Shown: positions 28,372 to 37,280, counted from the stretch's first letter. The stretch: DNA of 64,000 nucleotides from Sphingopyxis fribergensis (GCF_000803645.1 NZ_CP009122.1:2828501-2892500); one strand, 5' to 3'. Notes: generated by a model not told the origin, from the letters alone. Made by a program: numbers and translations.

Positions 28372-29463
28372 TCACGCAGCTTTGGTCCAGCCCTGAAGTG
28401 CCGCAGCCTCCGCCCGGACCGCTTCTGGCCCACCCAAGACCTGCCGGTCGAATCCGATCCGTTTGAACCAGTAGTGCAGGCCAAGCAGGTCGGTGAATCC
28501 CATTCCGCCGTGTACTTCGGTGGAAGTGCGTGCGACAAATCGATGGACCTCGGCCGTGTGCGATTTCGCATGGCAGGCGACCAGCGATGCCTCGTTCGGC
28601 ACCGCGTCGAAGGCGTGGGCGGCGTACCAGACGAGCGAACGGCACGGTTCATGACGCGCGGCCATCTCGGCGCACATATGCTTTACGGCCTGGAAACTGC
28701 CGATCAGGCGGCCGAACTGTTCGCGCTGGCCAGCATAATCGACAGCCTTTTCGATCATCGCCTGACCTGCGCCAAGACTGTCGGCGGCCAGGATAACACG
28801 GCCTGCATCACGCAACCGGGCCGTTGCAACTCCCCCATCATCAGCCAGTGGTTCCGCTTCGGCCCCGTCAAACCGCAATTCCCCGACGCTGCGGGTGCGA
28901 TCAATGGTAGTCAACGCGATAGCCTTCAGGCCCGACGCCTTGGCACCGACAAGGTGCAGCCTGCCACCGGAATCGGCGACAATGTAGGCATCATCTCCTT
29001 CGAAATCGAGCGCGAACAGGGCGGTGCCGTTGAGCTTCCCGCCGGCAGAGGAAACTCCCGCGCCGTCGCGTACCTCGATCGTCTCGGAAATCGCGACACC
29101 GACACGCGCCTCGCCGCTCGCTATCTTTGGCAGCCAGTGGGCCTTTTGCTCCTCGTTGCCAGCTTCGCGCAAGGCGATCGGTGCGAGAACCTGACTGGCG
29201 AGAAACGGCACCGGTGCGACCGCATAGCCAAGCTGTTCCGCCACCACCGCCGCGTCGAGCAAGGTCATGCCGAGCCCGCCATGCTCTTCGGGGACGAGCA
29301 TTCCGGCAACGCCCAGATCGTGGAGGGCGCGCAACACCTGGTCACTCAACGGATTGTCCCGCTCCGCACATTCGCGGACGTGACTGAGCGGGCTGGTATC
29401 GGCGAGGCACCGCGAAACGGCGTCGCGCAACATCTGCTGGTCCTGCGAAAGTCCAAAGTCCAT
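28372..29463 (-). CDS. Acyl-CoA dehydrogenase, shorter subunit of a likely heteromeric pair
   Basis: 363 residues with the ACAD fold: N-terminal helices (QDQQMLRDAVSRCLAD), VPEEHGGLGMTLLDAAVVAEQLG, and C-terminal YAGQREQFGRLIGSFQAVKHMCAEM and STEVHGGMGFTDLLGLHYWFKR. It starts within the stop codon of the preceding ACAD gene (TGATG). Two unlike ACADs of this size encoded together match the alpha2beta2 enzymes of steroid side-chain beta-oxidation (ChsE type), in which the FAD site is shared between subunits. The pairing here is inferred from gene order and length. Confidence 0.92.
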   Translation of the reverse strand: MDFGLSQDQQMLRDAVSRCLADTSPLSHVRECAERDNPLSDQVLRALHDLGVAGMLVPEEHGGLGMTLLDAAVVAEQLGYAVAPVPFLASQVLAPIALREAGNEEQKAHWLPKIASGEARVGVAISETIEVRDGAGVSSAGGKLNGTALFALDFEGDDAYIVADSGGRLHLVGAKASGLKAIALTTIDRTRSVGELRFDGAEAEPLADDGGVATARLRDAGRVILAADSLGAGQAMIEKAVDYAGQREQFGRLIGSFQAVKHMCAEMAARHEPCRSLVWYAAHAFDAVPNEASLVACHAKSHTAEVHRFVARTSTEVHGGMGFTDLLGLHYWFKRIGFDRQVLGGPEAVRAEAAALQGWTKAA

Positions 29464-30683
29464 CAGTCTGCTCCCTGCTTCTGACGCGCCATGTCCGCGG
29501 GGTTCGGCTCACGTGGCATTTCAAGGCCGCGTTCGGCGATGATGTTCTTCTGGATCTGAGCGGTCCCGCCGCCGATGATAAGACCGAGTTGGAACATATA
29601 GCTCCATTGCCACGCCCCGCCGTCCCGCTCACGCGGGCTGTGGTGATAGAGTATGCCCAGTTCGCCCATGGCGTCGATTGCCAGCGCGGATATCTGGTGA
29701 GCGAGTTCACAGCTTTGCAGCTTGACGATCAGCTTCGCCATGCCGCCCGGCTCTCCCCTAAGGCTGTTCGAAAGGATCCGCATCCCATTGTATTTCATCG
29801 CCGCCACTTCGGCCTGAAGTGCCACCAACCGGTCGCGCAGTACCGGATTGTCGATCGCGCGACCCTGGCCCAAACGCTCTTCCTGCATCAGTGCGATCAG
29901 CGCCTGCAGCCGGTTTTCGAGCGCGTCGGGATCGCCCAGCATTCCGCGCTCATGGCCAAGGGTTGCATTCGCGACGAACCAGCCCTGGCCCCGCTGGCCG
30001 ACGATATGGTGCATCGGGACCCGCACATCGGTGAAGAACGTCTCGTTGAACTCGGCGTGACCGGTCATCGTCTTCAAGGGGCGAACCTCGATGCCCGGCG
30101 TGCCCATCGAAAAGATCAGGTAGGAAATGCCGCCATGCTTGGGTGCGTCAGGCTCGGTCCTGACCAGGCAAAAGATCATGTCTGCCTGCTTGGCGGTGCT
30201 GGTCCAGATCTTCTGGCCATTGATAACAAACTCGCCGTTTTCGATGTGCGCGCTGGTCTTGAGGTTGGCGAGGTCCGACCCGGCACCGGGTTCGGAATAG
30301 CCCTGGCACCAGACAATATCGCCTTTCAACGTGGGTTCGATCCAGCGCCGTTTCTGTTCCTCGGTGCCGAGTTCGAGCAGGGTCGGCACGAACATCGAGA
30401 TTCCCTGATTAGCAAGCCCGCCCGCCACCCTGGCCCGCGCAAATTCCTCTGCGATGATGCGCGATTGGAGAATGTCCGGCTCGGCTCCATAGCCTCCATA
30501 CTCCTGCGGGATCGTTCGCGCGGCATACCCATGCTCGATCAACAGCTTCTGCCATTCGACCGCCTTGGAGGAAGGTCGGGCCGCCCGGTCAGCAGAAGGC
30601 GGCGCGAGATGGCTATGCGCTTCGATGAAAGCCCGCACTTGCTTGCGGAAGACATCGTATTCGGGCCCGTAATCAAGATCCAT
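29463..30683 (-). CDS. Acyl-CoA dehydrogenase, longer subunit of a likely heteromeric pair
   Basis: 406 residues from ATG 30683. Typical features: IPQEYGGYG, WCQGYSEPGAGSDLANLKTSA (flavin-binding), FVINGQKIWTS, and the end GGGTAQIQKNIIAERGLEMPRE. It oxidises an acyl-CoA to the enoyl-CoA, passing electrons to ETF. It ends one base into the partner ACAD start and begins eight bases after the DUF35 stop, inside the same operon. A longer start at 30734 would overlap DUF35 and is not favoured. Confidence 0.93.
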   Translation of the reverse strand: MDLDYGPEYDVFRKQVRAFIEAHSHLAPPSADRAARPSSKAVEWQKLLIEHGYAARTIPQEYGGYGAEPDILQSRIIAEEFARARVAGGLANQGISMFVPTLLELGTEEQKRRWIEPTLKGDIVWCQGYSEPGAGSDLANLKTSAHIENGEFVINGQKIWTSTAKQADMIFCLVRTEPDAPKHGGISYLIFSMGTPGIEVRPLKTMTGHAEFNETFFTDVRVPMHHIVGQRGQGWFVANATLGHERGMLGDPDALENRLQALIALMQEERLGQGRAIDNPVLRDRLVALQAEVAAMKYNGMRILSNSLRGEPGGMAKLIVKLQSCELAHQISALAIDAMGELGILYHHSPRERDGGAWQWSYMFQLGLIIGGGTAQIQKNIIAERGLEMPREPNPADMARQKQGAD

Positions 30684-30690
30684 AACGCTT

Positions 30691-31152
30691 CTAACTTTCA
30701 CGCAGGCGGAAAACAGGAAGGCGGAAGTCCTCACCGATCAGTTCGAACTCCACTTCCACCGGAAGATCGAGCGCCAGGCGCTCGTGATCGCAACCAATCA
30801 GGCGCGTGGCCATGCGCACGCCCTCTTCCAATTCCACCACCGCCGCCACGAAGGGAATTTCGGCGGCAAAAGCCGGGTGGAGGGCTTGGTGGGTAACGGT
30901 CCAGGAAAACAGTGTGCCCTTGCCGCTGCTGCGTTCCCAGGAAAATTCCGGCGCGCCGCACTTTGCGCACATATAGCGCGGCAGGTGGCGGAAGCAGCCG
31001 CAACCACTGCAGCGCTGGAAATAGAGATTGCCGTCCTGGCACCGCTTCCAGAATTCCTGCTCAACCGGGTCTTGCGGGCGAGGTCGCGGTTTGGGCGGCG
31101 CAACCTGCGCGGAGGGCCGCATTTTGGGAGGCAGATCGCTCTCGCTGCTCAT
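30691..31152 (-). CDS. DUF35 (Zn-ribbon/OB-fold) partner of thiolase-like protein
   Basis: 153 residues. A rubredoxin-like zinc ribbon (CSGC ... CAKC, about 48-70) precedes an OB-fold ([34 protein letters not shown]). The gene overlaps the thiolase-like gene by four bases. DUF35 proteins bind CoA and pair with thiolase superfamily members; in steroid degradation the DUF35 part of ChsH2 forms the aldolase with Ltp2. This protein is a stand-alone DUF35, without a MaoC-like hydratase domain. It probably acts as the CoA-binding subunit of the neighbour. Confidence 0.9.
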   Translation of the reverse strand: MSSESDLPPKMRPSAQVAPPKPRPRPQDPVEQEFWKRCQDGNLYFQRCSGCGCFRHLPRYMCAKCGAPEFSWERSSGKGTLFSWTVTHQALHPAFAAEIPFVAAVVELEEGVRMATRLIGCDHERLALDLPVEVEFELIGEDFRLPVFRLRES

Positions 31153-32339
31153 GCAAACCTCCTGAGAATGGCAATGCTTCCATCGCCAAGGTCACCCCAG
31201 CCGGTCACAAGACCAGTTTGGGCTCCCAGCACCTGGCGCTCGCCGCAGTCGTGACGAAGCTGGCGCACTGCCTCGACCACGTGGTTGAGTCCCCAGACAT
31301 GCGCCTCACTGAGCAAGCCGCCATGGGTGTTGATCGGATAGCGGCCACCCAGCTCAATCTGGCCATTGGCTACGAATTCGGCCTGTGCTCCCGGTTCGCA
31401 ATACCCCATCGCTTCCAGTTGCAGCAAAACGACATAGGTAAAGCAGTCGTAGATCTGCAGGAAATCCATGTCCTCGCGCTTGACGCCCGCCATGTCGAAA
31501 GCGCGCGGGGCAGCATAGCTGAGGCCAATCTTGAAGGGATCGGGCCGCGAGGGGATGTCGTCGGCAGGATAGGGGTGACCTTCCGAGGCACCGGCGATGC
31601 TGACGGGCACATGCGGCATATCCCTGGCCCGATCCATTCGCGATATGACAACCGCGCAAGCCCCATCGGTTTCAAGGCAGCAATCGTAAAGGCGGAAGGG
31701 CTCGGATATCCAGCGCGCCGAATGATAGGTTTCCGCGTCGAGTTCGCGCCCATAGGTAAAGGCGCGCGGATTCAACTGCGCGTGACGCCGGCAGGCTAGC
31801 GCTACCGCTGCCATCGCATCCGCGCCCACGCCGTAAAGCTTCGAGTGACGCGTCGCCAGCCAAGCATACATCTGCACCGGCAGGAACACACCATAGGGGA
31901 TGTAATAGCCCTGGATGGTATTGGTCAGCGTGTTCATGTTCATCGCCCGAGTGGGCGGGGCACCCGGCTTGGGCCTGAGGGCGGAATAGCCGTTCCAACC
32001 GAGCGTCACCAGCACGTGATCGCAAAGCCCGCTGGCGATCGCCATTGCCGCGTTCTGCAGCGCCGTCGTCGGGCTGGCGCCGCCCATGTGAACGGTGGCC
32101 GCATAGCGCAGCACATCAATGCCGAGATTGGCGGCCATTTCCTCCGAGGTCGTATAGATCGGCGGCGGCACCATGCCGTCGATGTCGCAAGGTTTCAGCC
32201 CGGCATCTGAGATTGCGCGGCGCGAGGCTTCCAGCATCATGTCCACCGCAGTCCGTTCGGTGCCCTTGACGAATGCGGTTTCGCCCACACCGGTTATGGC
32301 GGCCTTGTCGGCAAAGGATAAGGTCTGCGAAGCGTTCAT
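31149..32339 (-). CDS. Thiolase-superfamily protein lacking the nucleophilic Cys (aldolase-like)
   Basis: 396 residues with the thiolase fold ([54 protein letters not shown]). In biosynthetic and degradative thiolases the loop at residues 84-92 holds the acyl-accepting Cys; here it reads HMGGASPTT, with no Cys. The same loss is known in Ltp2, which with a DUF35 partner performs a retro-aldol cleavage of a beta-hydroxyacyl-CoA side chain. The overlapping DUF35 gene supports that role. An SCP-x-like thiolase or an uncharacterised condensing enzyme are alternatives. Confidence 0.88.
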   Translation of the reverse strand: MNASQTLSFADKAAITGVGETAFVKGTERTAVDMMLEASRRAISDAGLKPCDIDGMVPPPIYTTSEEMAANLGIDVLRYAATVHMGGASPTTALQNAAMAIASGLCDHVLVTLGWNGYSALRPKPGAPPTRAMNMNTLTNTIQGYYIPYGVFLPVQMYAWLATRHSKLYGVGADAMAAVALACRRHAQLNPRAFTYGRELDAETYHSARWISEPFRLYDCCLETDGACAVVISRMDRARDMPHVPVSIAGASEGHPYPADDIPSRPDPFKIGLSYAAPRAFDMAGVKREDMDFLQIYDCFTYVVLLQLEAMGYCEPGAQAEFVANGQIELGGRYPINTHGGLLSEAHVWGLNHVVEAVRQLRHDCGERQVLGAQTGLVTGWGDLGDGSIAILRRFA

Positions 32340-32363
32340 ACAGCGTACCCGTCTTGCCGCAAT

Positions 32364-33506
32364 TCAGGAATAGAATCTGGCATCGGCCAGCGCCCTTTCG
32401 GCCCCTTCGACAAGATCGCGCATGACCTCTGCCGCTGGACGGATCGAATGGATCAATCCAATTCCCTGCCCCGCGAAGCCGGGCATGATATCCTTGCGCT
32501 GAGCCTTTATGCCCGAAGCCATGACCGGCCCTGAAATCATCGACTGGTAAGGCATCGGAAGCGGCTCCTTGCCCGCCGCAACCCAAGCATCGGCCCATTT
32601 GTTGCGGATCATGCGCGCAGGCTTGCCGGTCAACGAACGGCTAACGACGGTATCTGCATCGCCGCCGTCGGTTATTGCTTCCTTTTGGAACCGTTCAATC
32701 CCTGCCTCTTCGGTTGCCAGGAACGCCGTTCCGACCCACGCGCCCAGAGCGCCCAGCATCATCGCTGCGGCGACTCCGCGGCCATCGGAGATTCCACCTG
32801 CTCCGATCACGGGAACCCGATCGCCCACCGCGTCGACTACCTGCGGAATCAGCGAGAAGGTTCCGATCGGGGAGTTGTGCCCGCCGCCATCGTGGCCCTG
32901 CGCCACAATCATGTCGATGCCGTAATCGACCACCTGCTGGGCGTGCTTGACCTTGCCGATCACCGCCATGACCCTGGTGCCATTGGAATGAAGGCGGTCC
33001 ATCCACGGTCCGGGATGGCCGAGGCCGGCGGCATAGACTGGCACCTTTTCCTCGATTACCACTTCCATCTGCGCCTCGAAAAACTCCCGCGTGAACAGCT
33101 GCGGACCGCCCTTGCCCATTTCCGGCGCGCCAGCCGCGCGCATGGCCATTGCGGCATCCACTTCGGGCAGATCCTCGCGTTCCATGAAATCGCGGGTGAA
33201 CTGCTGATATTCGCCAAGCAGTGCCATCGGGTTTTCGGGCGAGGCGCCGCTCTGCGGTGCCGAACCGCGCCTGACGGAGGCAGGCAGAAGGGTGTCGACC
33301 CCAAATGGCTTATCGGTCAGTTCGCGGGTCTGGCGGATCCAGCTGCGCAACTGGTCTGGCGAGCAGGCCGCAGCGCCAAGAACGCCAAGTCCCCCGGCAT
33401 TCGATACTGCGGCCGCGAGCGCGGGGACACTCGCCCCGCCCATTCCGGCCAGAAGGATCGGGTATTCGATCCCGAGAATTTCGCATATGCGGCTCTTGAG
33501 TGCCAT
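32364..33506 (-). CDS. Nitronate monooxygenase-family FMN protein (possible CoA-ester reductase/desaturase)
   Basis: 380 residues from ATG 33506, preceded by GGAGAGG. It is a TIM-barrel flavoprotein: ILGIEYPILLAGMGGASVPALAAAVSNAGGLGVLG at the start, IVAQGHDGGGHNSPIGTFSL and VIGAGGISDGRGVAAAMMLGALGAWVGTAFL for FMN phosphate binding. The family includes nitronate monooxygenases, FabK-like reductases and IpdC, which acts on CoA esters in steroid ring degradation. Given the operon, an acyl-CoA oxidoreductase role is more likely than nitroalkane detoxification. First gene after the regulator. Confidence 0.88.
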   Translation of the reverse strand: MALKSRICEILGIEYPILLAGMGGASVPALAAAVSNAGGLGVLGAAACSPDQLRSWIRQTRELTDKPFGVDTLLPASVRRGSAPQSGASPENPMALLGEYQQFTRDFMEREDLPEVDAAMAMRAAGAPEMGKGGPQLFTREFFEAQMEVVIEEKVPVYAAGLGHPGPWMDRLHSNGTRVMAVIGKVKHAQQVVDYGIDMIVAQGHDGGGHNSPIGTFSLIPQVVDAVGDRVPVIGAGGISDGRGVAAAMMLGALGAWVGTAFLATEEAGIERFQKEAITDGGDADTVVSRSLTGKPARMIRNKWADAWVAAGKEPLPMPYQSMISGPVMASGIKAQRKDIMPGFAGQGIGLIHSIRPAAEVMRDLVEGAERALADARFYS

Positions 33507-33550
33507 CGTAATACCCTCTCCATCCAGCGCCACCCACCGGCGCCCGTTTT

Positions 33551-34291
33551 TTACGTCTGTCCCCACCTGACCTTCTGGGACACAAGCTCAGGGCTTCTCT
33601 GTGCGAGATAGGAGGCGGAGCCCGCCACGAGACGCGCCATAGCCTGCCGCGCTCCTTCGGCATCGCCCTTGCGCACAGCTTCAAGGACGCGGCGCAAGAA
33701 ACGCAACTGGACCGCACGCTCTTGCGCCGAATACCCCAGCGAGAGCGAGAATTCGCGGGTAAGCATATGCAACGCGGAAGTCAGAAGGCCGAAAAGCGGA
33801 TTGCCGCTGGCCCAGCCGAGCATATCGTGAAAACGGCGATTCAGTTCCTCGAACTGGCTGCTCGCTTCGTTTCGCTCCAGCTCTTTGAGGCAATCGGCAA
33901 GTGCGCTCAGATCACCCGTGGTCGCGCGCTGGGCGGCATAGGCTGCAACATCCGCCGCAATCGCTTCGCGCAATTCGAGCAAGCCCCTCAAGTCCGCCTC
34001 CATGAAATGCAGGATCAGCGAGAGGCTGTTCGCGAAGTCGCCAGTCTGCGGGCGTGCGACCACCGGCCCGCCACCGCGACCTAACTGAAGATGGATAACG
34101 CCCTGAAGTTCAAGGAAGCGAAGCGCTTCGCGCAAGGTCGCTCGGGCGACATCGTATCGCGCAAGCATTTCGTCCTCGCGCGCCAACCTGTCGCCCGCAA
34201 CATGCGCCCCGGCTTCGATATCGCGTACGATATCCTGCGCAAGCGTGAGCGCACGCTTGGCTTTCCTCGAATCATCGACCTTCGGTTGCAT
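33551..34291 (-). CDS. GntR-family regulator with FCD domain
   Basis: 246 residues: an N-terminal winged helix (GDRLAREDEMLARYDVARATLREALRFLELQGVIHLQ) and an all-helical FCD ligand domain (about 95-230) with LLELREAIAADVAAYAA and NRRFHDMLGWASGNPLFGLL. FCD regulators sense carboxylates or acyl-CoA-like effectors. It lies between the catabolic operon, 45 bases ahead of the flavoprotein gene, and the divergent P450 gene. A 24-bp palindrome 20 bases upstream of its start is the likely operator, so it probably autoregulates and controls both arms. Confidence 0.92.
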   Translation of the reverse strand: MQPKVDDSRKAKRALTLAQDIVRDIEAGAHVAGDRLAREDEMLARYDVARATLREALRFLELQGVIHLQLGRGGGPVVARPQTGDFANSLSLILHFMEADLRGLLELREAIAADVAAYAAQRATTGDLSALADCLKELERNEASSQFEELNRRFHDMLGWASGNPLFGLLTSALHMLTREFSLSLGYSAQERAVQLRFLRRVLEAVRKGDAEGARQAMARLVAGSASYLAQRSPELVSQKVRWGQT

Positions 34292-34310
34292 CTCTGGGAA
34301 TCGCTCCTCT

Positions 34311-34334
34311 GATAAAACCTTATAAGAGTTTATC
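34311..34334. promoter_or_regulatory. Palindromic operator in the GntR/P450 divergent promoter
   Basis: A 24-bp inverted repeat with outer arms GATAAA (34311-34316) and TTTATC (34329-34334) around the self-complementary core CTTATAAG (34319-34326), all sharing one centre of symmetry. It starts 20 bases upstream of the GntR start codon and about 150 before the P450. Size and place fit a FadR/GntR-type operator. Confidence 0.7.
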
Positions 34335-34481
34335 GGATGACATGTCCAGCATCAGTCTATGAAGTCTGCAGTGCGGTCAAATGTCGCAACAATCCTTATA
34401 AGCTTTATTGACCATACCCTGCGAAACATCTACCTGTTTGATAGCAAGGTGAGTCTGCTTGCCTGGGATGGAGGACGAGAC

Positions 34482-35744
34482 ATGAGCATCGACACGATGG
34501 AGCTGGATACTGCCGGAAAAGTTGCAGCCATTCCGATCGACGAAATTGATGTCGCACGGCCGAGTCTTTTTCAGCAGGACACGATCGGCCTGTATTTTGA
34601 CCGGCTGCGCAAAGAGGAGCCGGTCCACTATTGCCGCGAAAGCTATGTTGGGCCTTACTGGTCGATCACCAAGTTCGACGATATCATGGCTGTCGACACC
34701 AACCACAAAGTCTTTTCGTCGGAGGCAAAGCTCGGCGGTATCGCCATTCAGGACATGCATTCGGTGGAAGGCGCGCTCGAACTTGAAATGTTCATCGCTA
34801 TGGATCCTCCAAAGCACGACCAGCAACGCAAGGCCGTCACCCCCGCTGTAGCGCCGTCCAACTTGCTGTTGCTCGAACCGACAATCCGCGAACGAGCGTG
34901 TCAGATTCTCGATGATCTGCCGATAGGCGAGGAATTTGATTGGGTTGACAAGGTCTCAGTTGAATTGACCACGATGACCCTTGCTACCCTATTCGATTTC
35001 CCGTGGGAGGAACGCCGCAAGCTCACGCGCTGGTCCGACGTCACAACGGCCGCCCCTGAAACCGGCATCGTCGAATCGTACGAAGCGAGGCGTGAAGAAC
35101 TCATCGAGTGCGCGATGTATTTCAAAGGACTGTGGGAGCAGCGCATCAACGAAGAACCGAAGAACGATCTGATTTCCATAATGGCGCATTCCCCGGCGAC
35201 ACGGGATATGCCCTTCCTCGAATTTCTGGGTAACCTGCTGCTGCTGATCGTGGGCGGCAACGACACCACGCGCAATTCGATAAGCGGCGGTGTGCTGGCG
35301 CTCAATCAGAACCCCGATGAATATCGCAAACTGAATGACGACCCTTCGTTGATCGCCAGCATGGTGCCGGAAATCATCCGCTGGCAGACGCCGCTGACTC
35401 ACATGCGCCGCACTGCGCTGCAGGACTGGGAGATTGGCGGCAAGCAGATCAAGAAGGGCGACAAGGTCGTGATGTGGTACCTGTCGGGCAACCGCGACGA
35501 AACGGTCATCGACCGGGCTGACCGGTTCATCATCGACCGCAAGAATCCGCGCCATCACCTGTCATTCGGTTATGGCATCCATCGATGCATGGGTAACAGG
35601 CTGGCAGAACTGCAGTTGCGGATCATCTGGGAAGAAATTCACAAGCGGTTCGCCAAGGTCGAAGTGACCGGCGAGCCCGAGCGCCTTTTCTCAAACCTTG
35701 TGCGCGGGATCACCAATCTGCCGGTGCGGCTGCACGCGCGCTGA
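34482..35744 (+). CDS. Cytochrome P450, CYP153-like
   Basis: 420 residues from ATG 34482, preceded by GGAGG. I-helix LLIVGGNDTTRNS, ExxR region PEIIRWQTPLTHMRR, and the haem loop LSFGYGIHRCMGN with Cys near residue 369. The phrases NDTTRNSISGGVLALNQNP, KGDKVVMWYLSGNRDE, HRCMGNRLAELQLRIIWEEI and SNLVRGITNLPVRL are those of CYP153, soluble hydroxylases of alkanes, alicyclics and terpenes. A ferredoxin gene follows 29 bases later as electron donor. Usually a ferredoxin reductase gene is adjacent; none is seen here. Confidence 0.93.
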   Translation: MSIDTMELDTAGKVAAIPIDEIDVARPSLFQQDTIGLYFDRLRKEEPVHYCRESYVGPYWSITKFDDIMAVDTNHKVFSSEAKLGGIAIQDMHSVEGALELEMFIAMDPPKHDQQRKAVTPAVAPSNLLLLEPTIRERACQILDDLPIGEEFDWVDKVSVELTTMTLATLFDFPWEERRKLTRWSDVTTAAPETGIVESYEARREELIECAMYFKGLWEQRINEEPKNDLISIMAHSPATRDMPFLEFLGNLLLLIVGGNDTTRNSISGGVLALNQNPDEYRKLNDDPSLIASMVPEIIRWQTPLTHMRRTALQDWEIGGKQIKKGDKVVMWYLSGNRDETVIDRADRFIIDRKNPRHHLSFGYGIHRCMGNRLAELQLRIIWEEIHKRFAKVEVTGEPERLFSNLVRGITNLPVRLHAR

Positions 35745-35773
35745 TTTGCTGAAGCAGAAATACGGAGTGTATG

Positions 35774-36100
35774 ATGGTCAAAGTGACGTTCGTATCCAGC
35801 GATGGAACGCGGCGGGAAGTCGAAATTGCCGAGGGCGAAACCGCACGCGAGGCGGCGCTCTTCAATGATGTACCGGGCATCGACGGCGATTGCGGCGGTG
35901 TCTGCGCCTGTGCGACCTGCCATGTCCATGTCGATCCGGCCTGGATCGACAGGGTTGGTCGCCTGGTCGAAGGGGCAGCGGAGGCAGAGCTTCTGCAATT
36001 TGCCGAAGGTGCCAACGAATACAGTCGCCTCGCCTGCCAGATACCCATGGTGGAAGGAGTGGAAGGTTTGATTTTGCACGTTCCCGAGCAGCAATACTGA
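35774..36100 (+). CDS. [2Fe-2S] ferredoxin (adrenodoxin/putidaredoxin type)
   Basis: 108 residues (ATG 35774; a start one codon earlier is possible; GGAG lies just upstream). Cluster ligands appear as DCGGVCACATCHVHV, with the fourth Cys in RLACQI. This is the P450-reducing class of vertebrate-type ferredoxins. It follows the CYP153-like gene and should deliver electrons to it from a reductase encoded elsewhere. The next gene on this strand is a broken acyl-CoA dehydrogenase. Confidence 0.95.
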   Translation: MVKVTFVSSDGTRREVEIAEGETAREAALFNDVPGIDGDCGGVCACATCHVHVDPAWIDRVGRLVEGAAEAELLQFAEGANEYSRLACQIPMVEGVEGLILHVPEQQY

Positions 36101-36166
36101 CCAGACAGAGCGCAGCCCTGTCGTGCGCGTGCGGCGTCGCAAATTCAGTTTTGAACGGAGGTTTCA

Positions 36167-36290
36167 GTGCCAACTCAGCTAGAACCTGATGTCTAGACGA
36201 GCGAAGACGCATTTCGCACCGAAATGCGGCAATTCCTCGCCGCCCATTTCCCTGACGAATTAAGGGGCGCGGGCAATATGCTGGCCGGGC
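36167..36290 (+). pseudogene. Acyl-CoA dehydrogenase, 5' remnant
   Basis: A good ribosome-binding site (ACGGAGG) and GTG 36167 open a frame reading VPTQLEPDV, a TAG stop at 36194, then TSEDAFRTEMRQFLAAHFPDELRG: the N-terminal helix pattern of an ACAD. The homology ends where an IS3 relic begins (about 36285-36290). Both the in-frame stop and the truncation inactivate it. It lay in the P450-ferredoxin operon, so the plus-strand arm has lost at least one gene. Confidence 0.65.
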
Positions 36291-36911
36291 CCATTGGCAG
36301 CTTCGGCTTGTGGATCATCCTGGCCGACGCGCATCCGGAAGCTTCGAGGGACAGCTCCAGCGTGTCGGTGACATCCCCGGCCCGCATGGTGGTACACAGC
36401 TTCCAAAGGATGACATAACGGGAGAAGTCGTCGAGCACGGTCGACAGGTACACCAAGCCCCAGCCGATGATCTTGAAGTAGGTGAAGTCGGTCTGCCACA
36501 TCTCGTTCGACCGCGTCGTCTTGGTGTGGAACCCGTCGGCGGCCTTGATCACGATGAAGGCCGGACTGGCGATCAGGTCATGGGCTTTCAACATACGGTA
36601 AACCGTGGCTTCCGACACGAAGTAGCGCTTCTCGTCGGTGAAGCGCACCGCGAGCTCGCGGGGTGACAGGTCGGTTGTATCCAACGCCATGTCGATGATC
36701 TGCTGCTGGATATCATCGCAGATGCGGTTCCACACCCGCCTCGGGGCCGATGGCCGATCCTCCAGCGCCTCCGGCCCGCGCTCGAGGTAGCGGTCGTACC
36801 AGCGTTAGAAGGTCCGGCGCGGGATGCCCAACTGCTCCAGCGTGCGCTTGGCCGGCAGGTGCGACTGCTCGACGATCCGAATGATCTCCAGCTTCTCGGA
36901 TGCGGGTTACC
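36290..36911 (-). pseudogene. IS3-family orfB, with stop codon and truncated
   Basis: The minus strand reads SEKLEIIRIVEQSHLPAKRTLEQLG then IPRRTF, a TAA stop near 36808 where a Tyr codon is expected (TFYRWYDRY in relatives), then RWYDRYLERGPEALEDRPS and the integrase core (MWQTDFTYFKIIGWGLVYLSTVLDDFSR). The end with the second Asp and Glu is lost. Dead by at least two lesions. Confidence 0.82.
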
Positions 36912-37280
36912 TCATTCGTCGTCGGCCCTATCCGCGATCATGCTTTTTTTGAGCAACCGGTTTTCCAGCGTCAGATTGGCCACGCATTCCTTAAGGGCAC
37001 GGGCTTCGCGGCGCAGGTCGTGCACCTCGCCGGTGGTCGCGGCACGGGCGGTGTCGCCCGCCAAGCGCCGCTTGCCCGCCTCCATGAACTCCTTCGACCA
37101 CGTGTAATACAAGCTCTGGGCGATGACATCCTTGCAGCACAGCTCGGCGATGCTGTCCTCGCCGCGCAGGCCTTCCAGCACGATCCTGATTTTGTCCTCT
37201 GCAGAGAAGTGCCGGCGCGTCGCACGCCGTATGTCCTTCACCAGCCGCTCAGCAGGGGCCTTCGGCGCCGATTTTTTCAA
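36912..37280 (-). CDS. IS3-family orfA (HTH protein)
   Basis: 122 residues, apparently intact. It has the HTH_Tnp_1 helix-turn-helix (RRHFSAEDKIRIVLEGLRGEDSIAELCCKDVI, then SLYYTWSKEFMEAGKRRLAGDTAR) and a C-terminal leucine-zipper-like segment (VHDLRREARALKECVANLTLENRLLKKSM). It binds the ends of its element. Since orfB is broken, the element cannot transpose by itself. Confidence 0.85.
   Translation of the reverse strand: MKKSAPKAPAERLVKDIRRATRRHFSAEDKIRIVLEGLRGEDSIAELCCKDVIAQSLYYTWSKEFMEAGKRRLAGDTARAATTGEVHDLRREARALKECVANLTLENRLLKKSMIADRADDE

Noticed and set aside
27460..29484. A 674-codon plus-strand open frame
   Set aside because: It is antisense to the acyl-CoA synthetase and acyl-CoA dehydrogenase genes, whose motifs are complete. 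Its composition (Arg, His and Gly rich) is that of a GC-rich shadow frame.
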